Assembly (NCBI GenBank): GCA_026398575.1
Contig: JAPLSP010000051.1
Location: forward strand, 1-37,296
DNA: 37,296 nucleotides
DNA from: Candidatus Sumerlaeota bacterium
GTDB taxonomy: Bacteria > Sumerlaeota > Sumerlaeia > JADFCT01
Direction of reading: 5' to 3'
Positions 1-8,847 of this stretch are shown piece after piece (the stretch's first letter is position 1; the number at the start of each line of letters is the position of its first letter). The position numbers and the translations under genes are program-made. The notes beneath the pieces were generated by a model that was not told the DNA's origin, searched no databases, and saw only the letters and a program-made list of their open reading frames with translations.

Positions 1-126
1 CTTGTGCTCGGCACTGTCGGTCTTGCGCCCGGCTCAGTCGGCCTTGTGCTCGGCACTGTCGGCCTCGTGCCTGGCTCTGTCGGCCTTGTGCTCGGCACTG
101 TCGGTCTTGTGCTTGGGACGGTCGGC
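1..126. repeat. 21-bp tandem repeat, about six units, inside the DUF6600 gene
   Basis: Six consecutive 21-base units sharing the cttgtgctcgg...gtcgg pattern run from the window edge to 126. On the - strand each encodes seven residues of the type RPTVPST or RPTEPGA. The array may continue outside the window. Such an extended Pro/Thr tail suggests a flexible stalk or spacer, and the unit number is prone to change by slippage. Confidence 0.85.
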
Positions 127-1784
127 TGGCCGGGAATTGTTGGCTGGCCAGGTTGGCCTGGCTTGCCTCCCTGCGGCGGGCGGATGCCAATTCCAGAGGT
201 GACGTCAATGGGCTTTTCGGTTCTCCCTTTCACTTCCTTCTGAGGCAGCTTAATTTCGGTTCTGGGACGGTTCACTTCACCTGTCGGAACCATGGGACTG
301 GTGATCTTGGGTTGCTCGATCCGCGTGCCGGCGCCGATCTTGCCCGGCTGAATTTTGACGACCTGCTCCTTGACGGCGGCGGCGTTCTCATGTTTTGCCG
401 TTTGGATGATTGTCGTGTTCTGCTGGATGCGATTGATCACAGTGTTGTGGGGTTTCTCGTTTACCGTGACGTTGGTGAAGTTGTATCGCTGATTATTGAC
501 CGTATAGTTGTTGATCACCGTGTTGTTGATGACGGGAGCGGCATGATAGTTATTGATGATGGTGGTATGATTGATATTGGTCACGTGGACGTTGCGATAG
601 TTATTGACGCCATAGAAGTGATCGCGATGGACAATGACCGCGTGATCGAGATAGGCATGATGCCCGATGTTGATGTTAATGTTGATATTGATGTTGATGA
701 TTTCGGAATGATGCCCGCCCCAGCGGTGATGGCTATAATAGATCTCGCGAGGCGCCAGAGGCACCCACCCCACATAGCCCTCCGAATGAATCCACGACAC
801 CCTTCCGGGGCACCAGCTGAAGCCGATATCGAGGAACGGCAATCCCACCTGCACACGCGCCACCGGGGGCGCCCAATACCATCTCCTTTCGACCATGACC
901 CAGTTGCCATAATGATGAGTCATATAACCGAAGGATTCGGCGGGAACCCACGTCTGATCGCCGCCCCATTCCGTCCAGCGTCCCACAGTGAACGGCGCCC
1001 AATCCGCCTCCACGCGCACGGGACGCCAGAAGCGGCATTCCCTTCCCTCGTAGTTGACCGTATCCCATTGTCCTTGCTGATCGAGGACGTAGGACTCAGC
1101 CTGCAACGTGGGCGGCAGATATTCGGCCGACTGGCTTCTGGCGCTGGCTCTTTGCGCCCAGAAATCCTCGCGGGCTGCATTCCAACGATCCCAATCCTGG
1201 TCAACCGTGCCCTCGCCGTTGGACACCTGCCGCTGATCGGCCAGGATGGAAGGCATGCCCGCCGTCAACTCATATCGGGCCTGGGTCCCGGAATGGACAA
1301 AGGTCATCGTTCCCCTGACGGGAACCACTTCGGCTGAGTTCTGCCCCACATAGAAATCAAAGGCCCCGCCCGCAGGCGCCAGAACGTAGCCGAAATCGCA
1401 CGTCGCCTTGATGACGTCGTTATCGCTCTTGTTATAAAAGCGAGCCATACCCGAGGCCATATCAACTTCGGTCAGATCGTCCCTGAGGGCGAGGAACTGG
1501 ATCTGCGTGTTGTTCCCCATCCGGATCCAGGTGTCATTGGGAATAACCAACTCAGCCACTCCCTGGGCGCCGGCAAAGAGCGTATCCTCCGTGCCGAAGG
1601 GCGCATCCATCACGACGGCCACCCAGTCCTTCGTTTCGGGAACGTATCGAAGCAGTTCGCCTTCGGCGTAATACACACGGCCGACAATGGGAGGCGCGTC
1701 GGTTTGCGCCATCACGGGCGCGGCGGCCATCGCCGCCAGAATCAAAGCCCCTGCCAATCCTATCCATCGGTTCATCGTCTTCAT
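1..1784 (-). CDS. Secreted FecR-like/DUF6600 protein, 3' end beyond the window
   Basis: The - strand stays open from an ATG at 1784 to the window edge, at least 594 codons. An in-frame ATG at 1790 lies only one base after an AAAGGAG-like site; 1784 has about 7 bases of spacing and is preferred. Residues 1-26 are a signal peptide ending in VMAQ. Residues about 30-175 resemble a FecR-type beta domain. A Trp/Tyr-rich block follows (GRWTEW, QTWVPAES, HHYGNW, WYWAPP, FSWCPGRVSW, GWVPLAPRE), the pattern of DUF6600 proteins. Next is an Asn/Ile-rich stretch with alternating IN pairs and many NN steps, then a Pro/Gly/Thr tail of 7-residue repeats (PTVPSTR, PTEPGAR). It is probably exported and envelope-associated; its molecular role is unknown. 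It diverges from the sugar cluster at 2227. The opposite-strand open frame over 153-1337 is its shadow. Confidence 0.85.
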   Translation of the reverse strand, partial: MKTMNRWIGLAGALILAAMAAAPVMAQTDAPPIVGRVYYAEGELLRYVPETKDWVAVVMDAPFGTEDTLFAGAQGVAELVIPNDTWIRMGNNTQIQFLALRDDLTEVDMASGMARFYNKSDNDVIKATCDFGYVLAPAGGAFDFYVGQNSAEVVPVRGTMTFVHSGTQARYELTAGMPSILADQRQVSNGEGTVDQDWDRWNAAREDFWAQRASARSQSAEYLPPTLQAESYVLDQQGQWDTVNYEGRECRFWRPVRVEADWAPFTVGRWTEWGGDQTWVPAESFGYMTHHYGNWVMVERRWYWAPPVARVQVGLPFLDIGFSWCPGRVSWIHSEGYVGWVPLAPREIYYSHHRWGGHHSEIINININININIGHHAYLDHAVIVHRDHFYGVNNYRNVHVTNINHTTIINNYHAAPVINNTVINNYTVNNQRYNFTNVTVNEKPHNTVINRIQQNTTIIQTAKHENAAAVKEQVVKIQPGKIGAGTRIEQPKITSPMVPTGEVNRPRTEIKLPQKEVKGRTEKPIDVTSGIGIRPPQGGKPGQPGQPTIPGQPTVPSTRPTVPSTRPTEPGTRPTVPSTRPTEPGARPTVPST

Positions 1785-1925
1785 GGTCATTCTCCTTTGC
1801 CGGACACGGCGCATTGAATACTTTTTGAGCTCGTTGCTTTTTTGGCGAGCTGCGAGCGCATTTCATATTTGCGGTATCCTGCTCTTTGGGGCGCGCGGAG
1901 TCAAGCCCGGAAGCCCCTCCCGCTT

Positions 1926-2031
1926 ATGGAGCCTGTCGGAGAACTCGATATCTGAGGGTGTCTCCCCATGAAAAGCGCCGGTTTTTGGGCGTTTTCATGG
2001 GGAGACACGCGATTCTCCGACACGCTCCTAT
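1926..2031. repeat. 106-bp imperfect inverted repeat in the divergent intergenic region
   Basis: The arms start at about 1926 (atggagcctgtcggagaa) and end at about 2031 with the complementary sequence. The inner arms (gtgtctccccatgaaaa at 1959-1975 and its complement at 1992-2008) match exactly around a short loop containing ggtttttg. The structure lies in the 442-base gap 1785-2226 between the divergent DUF6600 and cupin genes. It has no coding capacity and resembles a miniature inverted-repeat or REP-like element. I see no convincing promoter or further gene in the rest of the gap. Confidence 0.8.
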
Positions 2032-2226
2032 GCGGCGGATTCTATATATAAGTCGGCCTTGCCGCAAATAGCTTGCCGTCATAATTTTCATGCAGGGCGC
2101 GCATCTCGGGCCGCCTTTGCCAACAAAGCTATTTTTGCAGAAAACGCTTGCCCGTCAGGGGGCGGGCGGGATTAGAGTGACTGAGTATCGAATGGGTTAA
2201 TGAAAGCTCAAAGGGAGGAATGACGA

Positions 2227-3456
2227 ATGAGCGCAAAAAAAACAGCGGAAAAAGCAATGGAGCAGGGAAAAGGGATCGTCCGGCTGACGCCGACCTGGGT
2301 GCCGCGCGTGTTCTGCATACCGGGGCGGCGGATCAAGCTGCATCCGGACGACTACTACGCTCTGGGGTCAAACCGCGGCGGATTGGATGAACGCTGGTTC
2401 TCTTCCACAACGCCGGCGGACAACGGCCCGCTGACCAGCAAGAATGAAGGCTTGAGCCACATTGTGGTTGAGGATGGCCGCAAGCAGGAGATGGTTCTGC
2501 TGCGCGACGCCGTGGCCGAGCTCAAGGGTGGGCTCCTCGGCGAGAAATTGTGGAAGAAGCATAAATGCTGGCCGATGTATTCGAAGTTTTTCGACAACCA
2601 GGGCGCGCTGCCCCACCACATCCATCACGACGACAAGCACGCCGCCCGCGTCAGCGCCAAGGGCAAGCCGGAGGCCTACTACTTTCCGCCGCAACTCAAC
2701 AATCATGGCGGCGACTTCCCCTATACCTTCTTCGGCCTGCAGCCGGGCGTGACGAAGGCCCAGGTGCGCGAGGTTCTGCGCCGCTTCCCCGAGGGGAATA
2801 ACCGCATCACGGACCTGTCGGTGGCTTACGCGCTGAAGCCCGGAACGGGATGGAATGTTCCGCCAGGCGTCCTGCACGCCCCGGGGAGCATGTGCACCTA
2901 CGAGCCGCAGAAAGCCTCCGACGTGTTCGCGATGTATGAATCCATCGCCCACAATTGCGTCATCCCCGAGGAATTGCTCTGGAAGAATTCGCCGAAGAAA
3001 GAGATCGGCAATCTCAACTACCTCCTTGACGTGATTGACTGGAAGCAAAACGTGGATCCGGATTTTGGCAAGAAGCATTTCATGGCGCCGATTCCCGTGC
3101 GCCCCTTGAAGGAAATGCGGGCCGAAGGATATGAGGAGCGCTGGATATGCTATCTGTCCCATGACTTCAGCGCCAAGGAGCTGACGGTCCTGCCCGGCGC
3201 CAAGGTGACGATCAAGGACGGCGGCGCCTACGGAATGTATATGGTCCAGGGACATGGCAAGATGGGCGTGTGGGATATCGAGACGCCCGCGCTGATCCGC
3301 TATGGGCAGCTGACGTATGATGAGTTCTTTGTCTCGGCGGCCGCAGCCAAAGAGGGCGTGACCATCACGAACCCGAGCAAGGCCGACCCGATCGTCATGC
3401 TCAAGCACTTCGGCCCGGATGCCGACCCCAACATGCCGTGCGCCTGCTGCCATTAA
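2227..3456 (+). CDS. Cupin protein, class I mannose-6-phosphate isomerase-like
   Basis: A protein of 409 residues starting at an ATG 6 bases after an AGGGAGGAA ribosome-binding site. A cupin metal-binding pattern is visible as HHIHHD at residues 130-135 and a second His in PPGVLHAPG (H217), the arrangement of type I phosphomannose isomerases. A further beta-sandwich half follows to about residue 385. It probably isomerises a sugar or sugar phosphate in the cytoplasm, but the substrate cannot be read from the sequence. The last six residues (PCACCH) form an unusual Cys/His-rich tail. It opens a cluster with two TIM-barrel isomerases and a Gfo/Idh/MocA dehydrogenase, which supports a role in sugar or polyol conversion. 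Confident on the fold, moderate on the activity. Confidence 0.75.
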   Translation: MSAKKTAEKAMEQGKGIVRLTPTWVPRVFCIPGRRIKLHPDDYYALGSNRGGLDERWFSSTTPADNGPLTSKNEGLSHIVVEDGRKQEMVLLRDAVAELKGGLLGEKLWKKHKCWPMYSKFFDNQGALPHHIHHDDKHAARVSAKGKPEAYYFPPQLNNHGGDFPYTFFGLQPGVTKAQVREVLRRFPEGNNRITDLSVAYALKPGTGWNVPPGVLHAPGSMCTYEPQKASDVFAMYESIAHNCVIPEELLWKNSPKKEIGNLNYLLDVIDWKQNVDPDFGKKHFMAPIPVRPLKEMRAEGYEERWICYLSHDFSAKELTVLPGAKVTIKDGGAYGMYMVQGHGKMGVWDIETPALIRYGQLTYDEFFVSAAAAKEGVTITNPSKADPIVMLKHFGPDADPNMPCACCH

Positions 3457-3470
3457 AGCGTCATCCATAA

Positions 3471-3510
3471 GTCCGTGTCCGTCCGTGCAAGTCCGTGCAA
3501 GTCCGTGTTT
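3471..3510. repeat. 10-bp direct repeats (gtccgtgcaa), four units
   Basis: Four adjacent decamers, two exact (gtccgtgcaa) and two variant, lie between the cupin stop and the ribosome-binding site of the next gene. They have no coding role. Confidence 0.7.
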
Positions 3511-3537
3511 CCTCTAATCCCCCAAGGAGAAAAATCC

Positions 3538-4590
3538 ATGGCAAAACATCCGAACAATTACCCGAAGCTGCACAATGCGACGTGGCCCGGCGTCGTCGGC
3601 AAGGGCGGCGATGGCGAGCCCCCGATCGGCCTCGATACGATGATTGACCTGACGGCCGCCGCCGTGGTGGACGGCGTCAAGTTCGACGGGATTGACGTGT
3701 TCCTGTGCGCGCCGCACGTGGACATTGATTCGTCGGACGACGATCTCAAACGCCTGGCCGACAAGGTCCGCGCCAAGAAGCTCGACATCGGCAGCCTGGT
3801 CGCGCCGGTCTGGCCGCCGACGGGCGGCGGCTCGGCCATGGGCAGCGACGAGGAGCAAGAACAATTCCTCACGCAGGTGAAAAAGGCGTGCGCGATCGGC
3901 AAGAAACTGCGCGCGATGGGCGTCCGGCCCAACGGCGTGATCCGGATTGACTCGGCCTGCGGCGTAGCGGATTGGGCCAAGGACCCGGAAGGCAGTCAAA
4001 AAAAGATCGCAAAAACGTTCGCCGCCGCGTGCGACATCGCCAAGGATTTCGGCGAACGCCTCGCCGCCGAAGGTGAAATCTGCTGGGGCGGCATCCACAG
4101 CTGGAAGCGCATGATTCAATTGCTGGAAATGGTCAACCGCCCGGACGTGTTGGGATTCCAGGCCGACATGGCGCATACGCTGCTCTATATGATGGGCTAT
4201 AACGCGCCGGAAGACGCCCTCGTGCCGCAGGGCTTTGACTGGAAGGACGCCAAAGCCTTCGACGCCGGCTATGCCAAGCTCACCACCGCGCTGCGCCCCT
4301 GGACGATTGACCTGCACATCGCACAGAACGACGGGACGGTCAAAGGCTCGGGCTCGCATGACAAGACGGGCCGCCACTGCCTGGCGACTGACCCGAACGG
4401 CAAGCTCGACATCCCAAAGCGCGCGGGATCGTGGCTGCGCGACGAGAAGGGGATTCTGACCAAAAAAATCCGGCACCTGTGCTGGGACGGCTGCATGTTC
4501 TCGAATGAAATCATGATGAAGCCGCAAACGTGGAACGACATCCTTGGCGCGATGCTCGCCGTTCGCGACGCCCATGGGTGGAAAGAATAG
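3538..4590 (+). CDS. TIM-barrel sugar phosphate isomerase/epimerase family protein
   Basis: A protein of 350 residues. The open frame extends upstream to 3475, but the ATG at 3538 has an AAGGAG site about 10 bases before it, and the upstream codons lie in the decamer repeat. Its layout is that of AP-endonuclease-2-type TIM barrels. Likely metal ligands are E180 (GEICWGG), D210 and H213 (QADMAHT) and H260 (DLHIAQNDG). The substrate is unknown; the neighbours suggest a keto-sugar or inositol-like compound. It lies 81 bases after the cupin gene and 103 bases before the dehydrogenase, with a long hairpin in the second gap, so all three may be transcribed together. Confidence 0.8.
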   Translation: MAKHPNNYPKLHNATWPGVVGKGGDGEPPIGLDTMIDLTAAAVVDGVKFDGIDVFLCAPHVDIDSSDDDLKRLADKVRAKKLDIGSLVAPVWPPTGGGSAMGSDEEQEQFLTQVKKACAIGKKLRAMGVRPNGVIRIDSACGVADWAKDPEGSQKKIAKTFAAACDIAKDFGERLAAEGEICWGGIHSWKRMIQLLEMVNRPDVLGFQADMAHTLLYMMGYNAPEDALVPQGFDWKDAKAFDAGYAKLTTALRPWTIDLHIAQNDGTVKGSGSHDKTGRHCLATDPNGKLDIPKRAGSWLRDEKGILTKKIRHLCWDGCMFSNEIMMKPQTWNDILGAMLAVRDAHGWKE

Positions 4591-4605
4591 AGCCCTGCAA
4601 AAAAG

Positions 4606-4660
4606 CAGTCGGACTGGTCGGACCCGTCGGACGCGTCGGACGGGTCTGACCGGTCCGGCT
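4606..4660. repeat. Palindromic TCGGAC repeat with 9-bp period
   Basis: Successive nonamers of the form TCGGACNNG run through the segment and are arranged as a near-complete dyad centred on gacgcgtc. As RNA the two halves pair over about 27 positions, with three G-U pairs and one mismatch. It sits between the stop at 4590 and the next start at 4694. It could act as a terminator-like or mRNA-stabilising hairpin, though no T-run follows. A relative is at 21398-21483. Confidence 0.8.
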
Positions 4661-4693
4661 CACTCTCCAAAAAATTCTGAAAGGATAATCGCC

Positions 4694-5833
4694 ATGCAAA
4701 AACCATTGAACGTCGGCATTATTGGGTATGGCTTCATGGGGCGGACCCATTCGAACGCCTACTCGAATGTCTGTCATTTTTTTGATGTGCCGTATCGCCC
4801 AACCTTGAAGACGATTTGCGGGCTGGTGGAATCGGAGGCCAAAGCCTTCGCCGACAAGTGGGGCTTTCAGTCCTATGTGACCGACTGGAAGAAAGTCATC
4901 GAGGACGATACGATCCAGGTGGTGGATATCTGCGTGCCGAACAACCGGCACGCCGAAATCGCCATCGCCGCCGCCAAAGCCGGCAAGGCGATCCTGTGCG
5001 AAAAGCCCCTGGCGCTCAACACGGCCGAGGGCAAAAAAATGGTCGCTGCCGTCGAAAAAGCGGGCGTGCCCAACATGGTCTCGTTCAACTACCGGCGCGT
5101 TCCCGCCGTGACGCTGGCCAAGAACCTCATCGCCGAAGGACGGTTGGGGAAGATATTCCATTATCGCGCCAACTTCCTGCAGGACTGGACCATCTCGGCG
5201 GATGTCCCACAAGGCGGCATGGCCACCTGGCGCCTCGATGTCAAGGCCGCCGGATCGGGCGTGACCGGCGACCTGCTGGCGCATTGCATTGACACCGCGC
5301 TGTGGCACAACGGGCCGATAGACTCGGTCTGCGCCATGACCGAAACCTTCATCAAGGAGCGCAAGAACGCCGAGACCGGCAAGATCGAACCCGTCGGCAT
5401 TGACGACGCCTGCACGTTCTTCTGCCGCTTCGGCAACGGCTCACTCGGCAATTTCGAATCCACCCGCTACGCGCGCGGACATAAGGCGCTCTACACCTTC
5501 GAGATCAACGGCGAACACGCCTCGATCCGGTGGGACCTGCACAACCTGCACCGCCTTGAATGGTTCGACCATCGTGACGAAGGGCATCTGCGCGGCTGGC
5601 GTTCGATTCACGTCACCGACCACGGCGGCAAGCATCCTTACATGGATAAATGGTGGGTGCCGGGCCTGGCGATCGGTTACGGGGAATCTTTCGTCCACCA
5701 GCTGTCCGAATTCCTGACGGCCATGGACAAGGGCGTGCCCTGCTCGCCGACCTTCCGCGAGGCGCTCGAAACGCAGAAGGTCTGCGACGCCGTTTTGAAG
5801 AGCGCGGCGGCGAAGAAGTGGGTGAAGGTTTGA
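4694..5833 (+). CDS. Gfo/Idh/MocA family NAD(P)-dependent oxidoreductase
   Basis: A protein of 379 residues. The frame is open from 4544, but that would overlap the upstream gene and read through the hairpin; the ATG at 4694 follows a GAAAGGA site. The Rossmann nucleotide-binding motif GYGFMG is at residues 11-16. The family motif EKP is at 103-105, its Lys being the expected catalytic residue. The substrate-domain motif GDLLAHCID (D193, H197, D200) is intact. Members oxidise or reduce a hydroxyl of sugars, inositols or sugar derivatives with NAD(P). With the adjacent isomerases it probably forms a soluble pathway for an unidentified sugar or polyol. It is the last gene before the accessory block at 5834-9203. 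Confidence 0.88.
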   Translation: MQKPLNVGIIGYGFMGRTHSNAYSNVCHFFDVPYRPTLKTICGLVESEAKAFADKWGFQSYVTDWKKVIEDDTIQVVDICVPNNRHAEIAIAAAKAGKAILCEKPLALNTAEGKKMVAAVEKAGVPNMVSFNYRRVPAVTLAKNLIAEGRLGKIFHYRANFLQDWTISADVPQGGMATWRLDVKAAGSGVTGDLLAHCIDTALWHNGPIDSVCAMTETFIKERKNAETGKIEPVGIDDACTFFCRFGNGSLGNFESTRYARGHKALYTFEINGEHASIRWDLHNLHRLEWFDHRDEGHLRGWRSIHVTDHGGKHPYMDKWWVPGLAIGYGESFVHQLSEFLTAMDKGVPCSPTFREALETQKVCDAVLKSAAAKKWVKV

Positions 5834-5956
5834 TAATGAATGAACATCCGGCTCATGTGTTTCAAATCTGCATGGGCCGGATGCCCACTTTGCATCATGT
5901 CGTACCTTTGATCGTCCCCTATCGGTGAAACTGGCTTGCGCAATGGGGAGGCAGTG

Positions 5957-6268
5957 ATGGATATTCTTGCCTAGATCAAGCATCTGGTTGTTACTCGACA
6001 CGTGATTTTTACAGCAAAAGCAAAACTCGAGATGAAAGAGGATGATCTGACGCGGGAGCTTGTCTATGAATCCATCTTGAATGCCTCAGCGATTTCCAAG
6101 GTCCTGCGTTCTCGAATGACGAGCGCGCGAAAGAGAGAGAAACTGTATGTTATCAAAGGTTTGACCTTGGGTGGCCTTGGCCTTTATAAAAAGGGGAAAA
6201 TAATAATCGAAGAGGGAGAGGGATATTTCTATGTCTTTATCTCAAGCAAAACAGACACGGACATTTGA
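5957..6268 (+). pseudogene. DUF4258-like toxin gene, interrupted by an early stop (copy 1)
   Basis: An ATG at 5957 follows a strong GGGGAGG site and begins MDILA, but codon 6 (5972-5974) is TAG. The frame then stays open to 6268, and the related copy at 8848 reads MDILTKIK across the same place. The remaining part contains EMKEDDLTRELV, an EKLYVIKG strand and a terminal FYVFISSK, the pattern of DUF4258-type small proteins found next to YgiT-type zinc-finger antitoxins. A restart at GTG 6002 could give an 88-residue product, though without an obvious ribosome-binding site. The end overlaps the antitoxin start by 38 bases. Family assignment is from pattern recall. The gene is probably non-functional or N-terminally trimmed. 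Confidence 0.65.
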
Positions 6269-6473
6269 CACCTTCCCATGTCCGGAATGCGACAAGAAGA
6301 CCATCGCGAAGGTTATTGAAGACTATCGCGAAGAGGATGGTTTTGTCGTGAAACGCCTTAAGCATTTCAAGTGCAGGTCTTGCGGCGCGCGTTTCTTTGA
6401 CGATGATGCGATGCAACATATTGAAGATCAGCGTCGGGCCGCCAGCGCCCGCTCTTCCAAACTTGCCGCATAG
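6231..6473 (+). CDS. YgiT/MqsA-type zinc-finger antitoxin (copy 1)
   Basis: A protein of 80 residues starting at an ATG inside the end of the toxin frame, behind a GAGGGAGAGGGA stretch that serves as ribosome-binding site. Two Cys pairs, CPEC and CRSC, separated by a short beta region (VIEDYREEDGFVVKRLKHFKC), form the zinc-binding domain typical of YgiT-type antitoxins. It has no separate helix-turn-helix domain, so it is shorter than E. coli MqsA. It would neutralise the upstream small toxin. It is about two-thirds identical by eye to the product of 8961-9203. Confidence 0.75.
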   Translation: MSLSQAKQTRTFDTFPCPECDKKTIAKVIEDYREEDGFVVKRLKHFKCRSCGARFFDDDAMQHIEDQRRAASARSSKLAA

Positions 6474-6539
6474 TTGTGTTTGCGCCCATACAGCACAGAC
6501 CCTAAGAGATTTGGCATCCTCTCCATACTCTGGTTCAAT

Positions 6540-7439
6540 ATGCTGACTGCTGCAATGCTCCCTCTTCCCAACAATATTAAGGCATCTGTGTTTTTACTGC
6601 TGGTTCTTCTGGGTGGGACAGGTTGTTCCACCCAGCAGGCAAAACCAATAGATCCCATCTGCCCGGATGATAAGGCCCGCGTCGCCGCTATTCGCAAAGC
6701 GCTGAACTACACGCGTGAGGAATTGGACGGGTATTATGTGTATAAATTCCCATTGCGCGATTCCTTCGATGGGCGCGAATACCAGGTCATGGCGATGACC
6801 GAAGCCTACTTCAAGCGCTCCGATAACGGATTGGGAGTGTTTGATGCAGATGGGCGTATGGTGGAAGTTAAAGGTGTTTTCTTCATGGAATCTCCCTGGC
6901 ATATTGTGAGCGTGCGCGGCCCGAACGATTCCATTCTGGTTCGCCAGGTTACCGAATTAGGCCCGGGTGCGCACGCCTATGCATTTGCAGTATGGATGCT
7001 CTACAAGCAGCGTCTTTGGGAAGTTACAAGCTGCACGGCGGAGGTAGACTATCAAGGCAAAAGAGAGGCAAAGGGTGAATCCGCACTTTTCTTATTCAAC
7101 ACAAAGGATAAGCAGCGCGGACTAAAGGTTTTCTATTCATACGAAGACATAGAGAAGGAATTTCTGTTGGGTAAGGATGAGAATGGCGCAGAGGTGACCA
7201 TCGGGGAAAAAATAAAATCATCTGAAAGCTCATACTCAACGGAGATTTTAATATTCGATCCCAAGATTAACCGCTTTGTGAGCGTGATTAAAAAGGAAAA
7301 CACGAATGATGTCATAAATGACCTGATTCGCATTGCGGGCGCCAGGGATACAAAGATGGAGAATATCTCGGATTTGCAAAAGCTGTTTGAGAGCAAGCCG
7401 AAAAAAGTCTCTTTCAAGGACAAAGAAGAAGAGCAATAA
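6540..7439 (+). CDS. Putative lipoprotein, unknown function
   Basis: The frame is open from 6474, but 6540 is the first ATG giving a compact signal sequence; 6555 is also possible and neither has a clear ribosome-binding site. The product is about 299 residues. A hydrophobic stretch (FLLLVLLGGTGC) ends in a Cys with a somewhat atypical lipobox, so lipid anchoring is likely but not certain. The rest is a mixed alpha/beta domain with a charged C-terminal helix; I recognise no family. Its base composition is more AT-rich than the flanking sugar genes. It lies between antitoxin copy 1 and an epimerase remnant, so it probably arrived or was rearranged with the accessory block. Confidence 0.6.
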   Translation: MLTAAMLPLPNNIKASVFLLLVLLGGTGCSTQQAKPIDPICPDDKARVAAIRKALNYTREELDGYYVYKFPLRDSFDGREYQVMAMTEAYFKRSDNGLGVFDADGRMVEVKGVFFMESPWHIVSVRGPNDSILVRQVTELGPGAHAYAFAVWMLYKQRLWEVTSCTAEVDYQGKREAKGESALFLFNTKDKQRGLKVFYSYEDIEKEFLLGKDENGAEVTIGEKIKSSESSYSTEILIFDPKINRFVSVIKKENTNDVINDLIRIAGARDTKMENISDLQKLFESKPKKVSFKDKEEEQ

Positions 7440-7458
7440 CATCCGCAAAAAGGCGCTC

Positions 7459-7569
7459 TACTGCGCCGCCGACCTCATGCGCTTTTGCAGGGACGTGAGC
7501 GATCCGCGCCGCCACACGAAGTACAACACCTCAAAATGCTTGCCGAAATCGGCTACGACAGCCTGTGAA
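7459..7569 (+). pseudogene. Remnant of a D-tagatose 3-epimerase-type gene
   Basis: Translation gives YCAADLMRFCRDVSDPRR in one frame. This matches YFINTTADLARFCRDVNHPR of the intact epimerase at 9235-10092. A shift of frame at about 7527 gives HLKMLAEIGYDSL, matching ETFETLTEVGYDGL further along the same protein. The roughly 45 intervening residues, the rest of the barrel and a start codon are missing. It is too short to function and marks a second, lost copy of the epimerase gene. Confidence 0.7.
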
Positions 7570-7728
7570 CTTTTTGGGCAATAGATACGTCTAAGATTAA
7601 GACGAACAGTATTAGCGGCGGTTCCCGGAATTCCGCGCAGGGCGTGAATTGATTGCTGGCTTTGCTGGCGATCAATGTGTCCATTCGGCGAACTGCATTC
7701 GGCAAAATTTTGCCTGGAGAAAACAATT

Positions 7729-8679
7729 ATGGTCAGGGATAAGGCGCTTGCCTCGGCCTTTGCCGTATCCGCTATGGCCTCAATCAGCATGTCCGCCATT
7801 GCCGCATTCGTCGCCGCGGTTGTGATTTGCGCGACGGCTGCCCATGCGCAAGGCACAGCCAAAGATGCCGCTGCCGATTCGCAGTCCACTGTCTCCCTTA
7901 CTCACATGCGTGGCAGAAATAATGATTATCAGATTATCGCCCCGGCAGACTTTCCTTCCACGCTTGGGAGCACGCTGCTTCGGTTGGCGCCGGATTACGT
8001 CATTTCGCAAGCCGCCGCGCATGTCCAGCGCACAGGATTATATGACATCGTTCTATCGGGTCCCCTGCGCTTGGGAGAGGCGCATCTGGAATATGCGGAC
8101 GGCAAAGTCTATGGGCAGATAACCCTCCCCGTAAAAACCGAAGACGTCCCCACCACGCGCGTTGTGATTGAAATTCATCAGCCAGGCAACAATTCCACGC
8201 GCATCTTCCAATATAAATGGGCCGAGATGCCGCAATACGCCGCCTCCTTGTTCTGGTATAAGAGCATCTTTATCAACGGCGAGGCGGACGAATGGACGGT
8301 ATATTGGCACGACGCGCAACCGCAGATATATACGCTGGACAAAGCCAAGCCTATGTTGATCGTATGGGAGAATATTCCGCCTCAAGAATTGCCGGAAAGC
8401 CTTCGGACCAGATTGAATTCTACGTACGGCGACGCGACGGTAACAACCGTATCCCGCCGCACATTCGCCGATTGCGGAAACAATTCGCCGGGCGACCCGC
8501 AGGCAAGAAGGCGGCAATACTGGATATCTCTTATGAGCAAGACGCATACGATCTCGGTTATGACGTATTATAATGGAGACATACGCGAGCAGTCCCGTAT
8601 TCAAAGATACGATTATGAGAGTCCCGTGGAAGCCGCGCCTGGCAAGCCGGCCGCAGGCGCCCCGCCGGCGGGATTCTAA
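7729..8679 (+). CDS. Secreted protein of unknown function
   Basis: A protein of 316 residues. The frame opens at 7675, but the ATG at 7729 follows a TGGAGAAA site and directly starts a signal peptide ending at about ATAAHAQ (residue 41). The mature part is mixed beta with no recognised domain; it includes RVVIEIHQPG and a Trp/Tyr-rich region (FWYKSIF, DEWTVYW). The C-terminus APGKPAAGAPPAGF closely resembles that of the product of 10126-10935 (APGKPAKSEPPEGF). The gene sits between the epimerase remnant and the second toxin locus. Probably periplasmic or surface-located. Confidence 0.65.
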   Translation: MVRDKALASAFAVSAMASISMSAIAAFVAAVVICATAAHAQGTAKDAAADSQSTVSLTHMRGRNNDYQIIAPADFPSTLGSTLLRLAPDYVISQAAAHVQRTGLYDIVLSGPLRLGEAHLEYADGKVYGQITLPVKTEDVPTTRVVIEIHQPGNNSTRIFQYKWAEMPQYAASLFWYKSIFINGEADEWTVYWHDAQPQIYTLDKAKPMLIVWENIPPQELPESLRTRLNSTYGDATVTTVSRRTFADCGNNSPGDPQARRRQYWISLMSKTHTISVMTYYNGDIREQSRIQRYDYESPVEAAPGKPAAGAPPAGF

Positions 8680-8847
8680 CCGCCATTTCTTATCAGCCTT
8701 GCCCGGGTGTGCCCCAAACAGGCAACCGTCCGGAGCGGCCATCTTTAAGTTTTCCGTGGCGCCACTGAAGCCTTCTGTGAAAAATCCAACTTGGTTTATT
8801 TCGCACGAGGAATTTTCGAAATAGGCTTGCGCAGCAGGGAGGCTATT

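Noticed and set aside
153..1337. 394-codon + strand frame rich in Asp, Ile and Val
   Set aside because: It is the shadow of the - strand DUF6600 gene, whose frame has a signal peptide, ribosome-binding site and recognisable domain pattern.
2368..3468. 366-codon - strand frame opposite the cupin gene
   Set aside because: The + strand frame has cupin motifs and a strong ribosome-binding site; the reverse frame is a high-GC shadow.
3514..4575. 353-codon - strand frame opposite the TIM-barrel isomerase
   Set aside because: Shadow frame; no family pattern, while the + strand product has clear metal ligands.
4606..4660. Rho-independent terminator
   Set aside because: The stem is strong, but no T-run follows, and the 9-bp internal period together with a second copy elsewhere fits a repeat family better.
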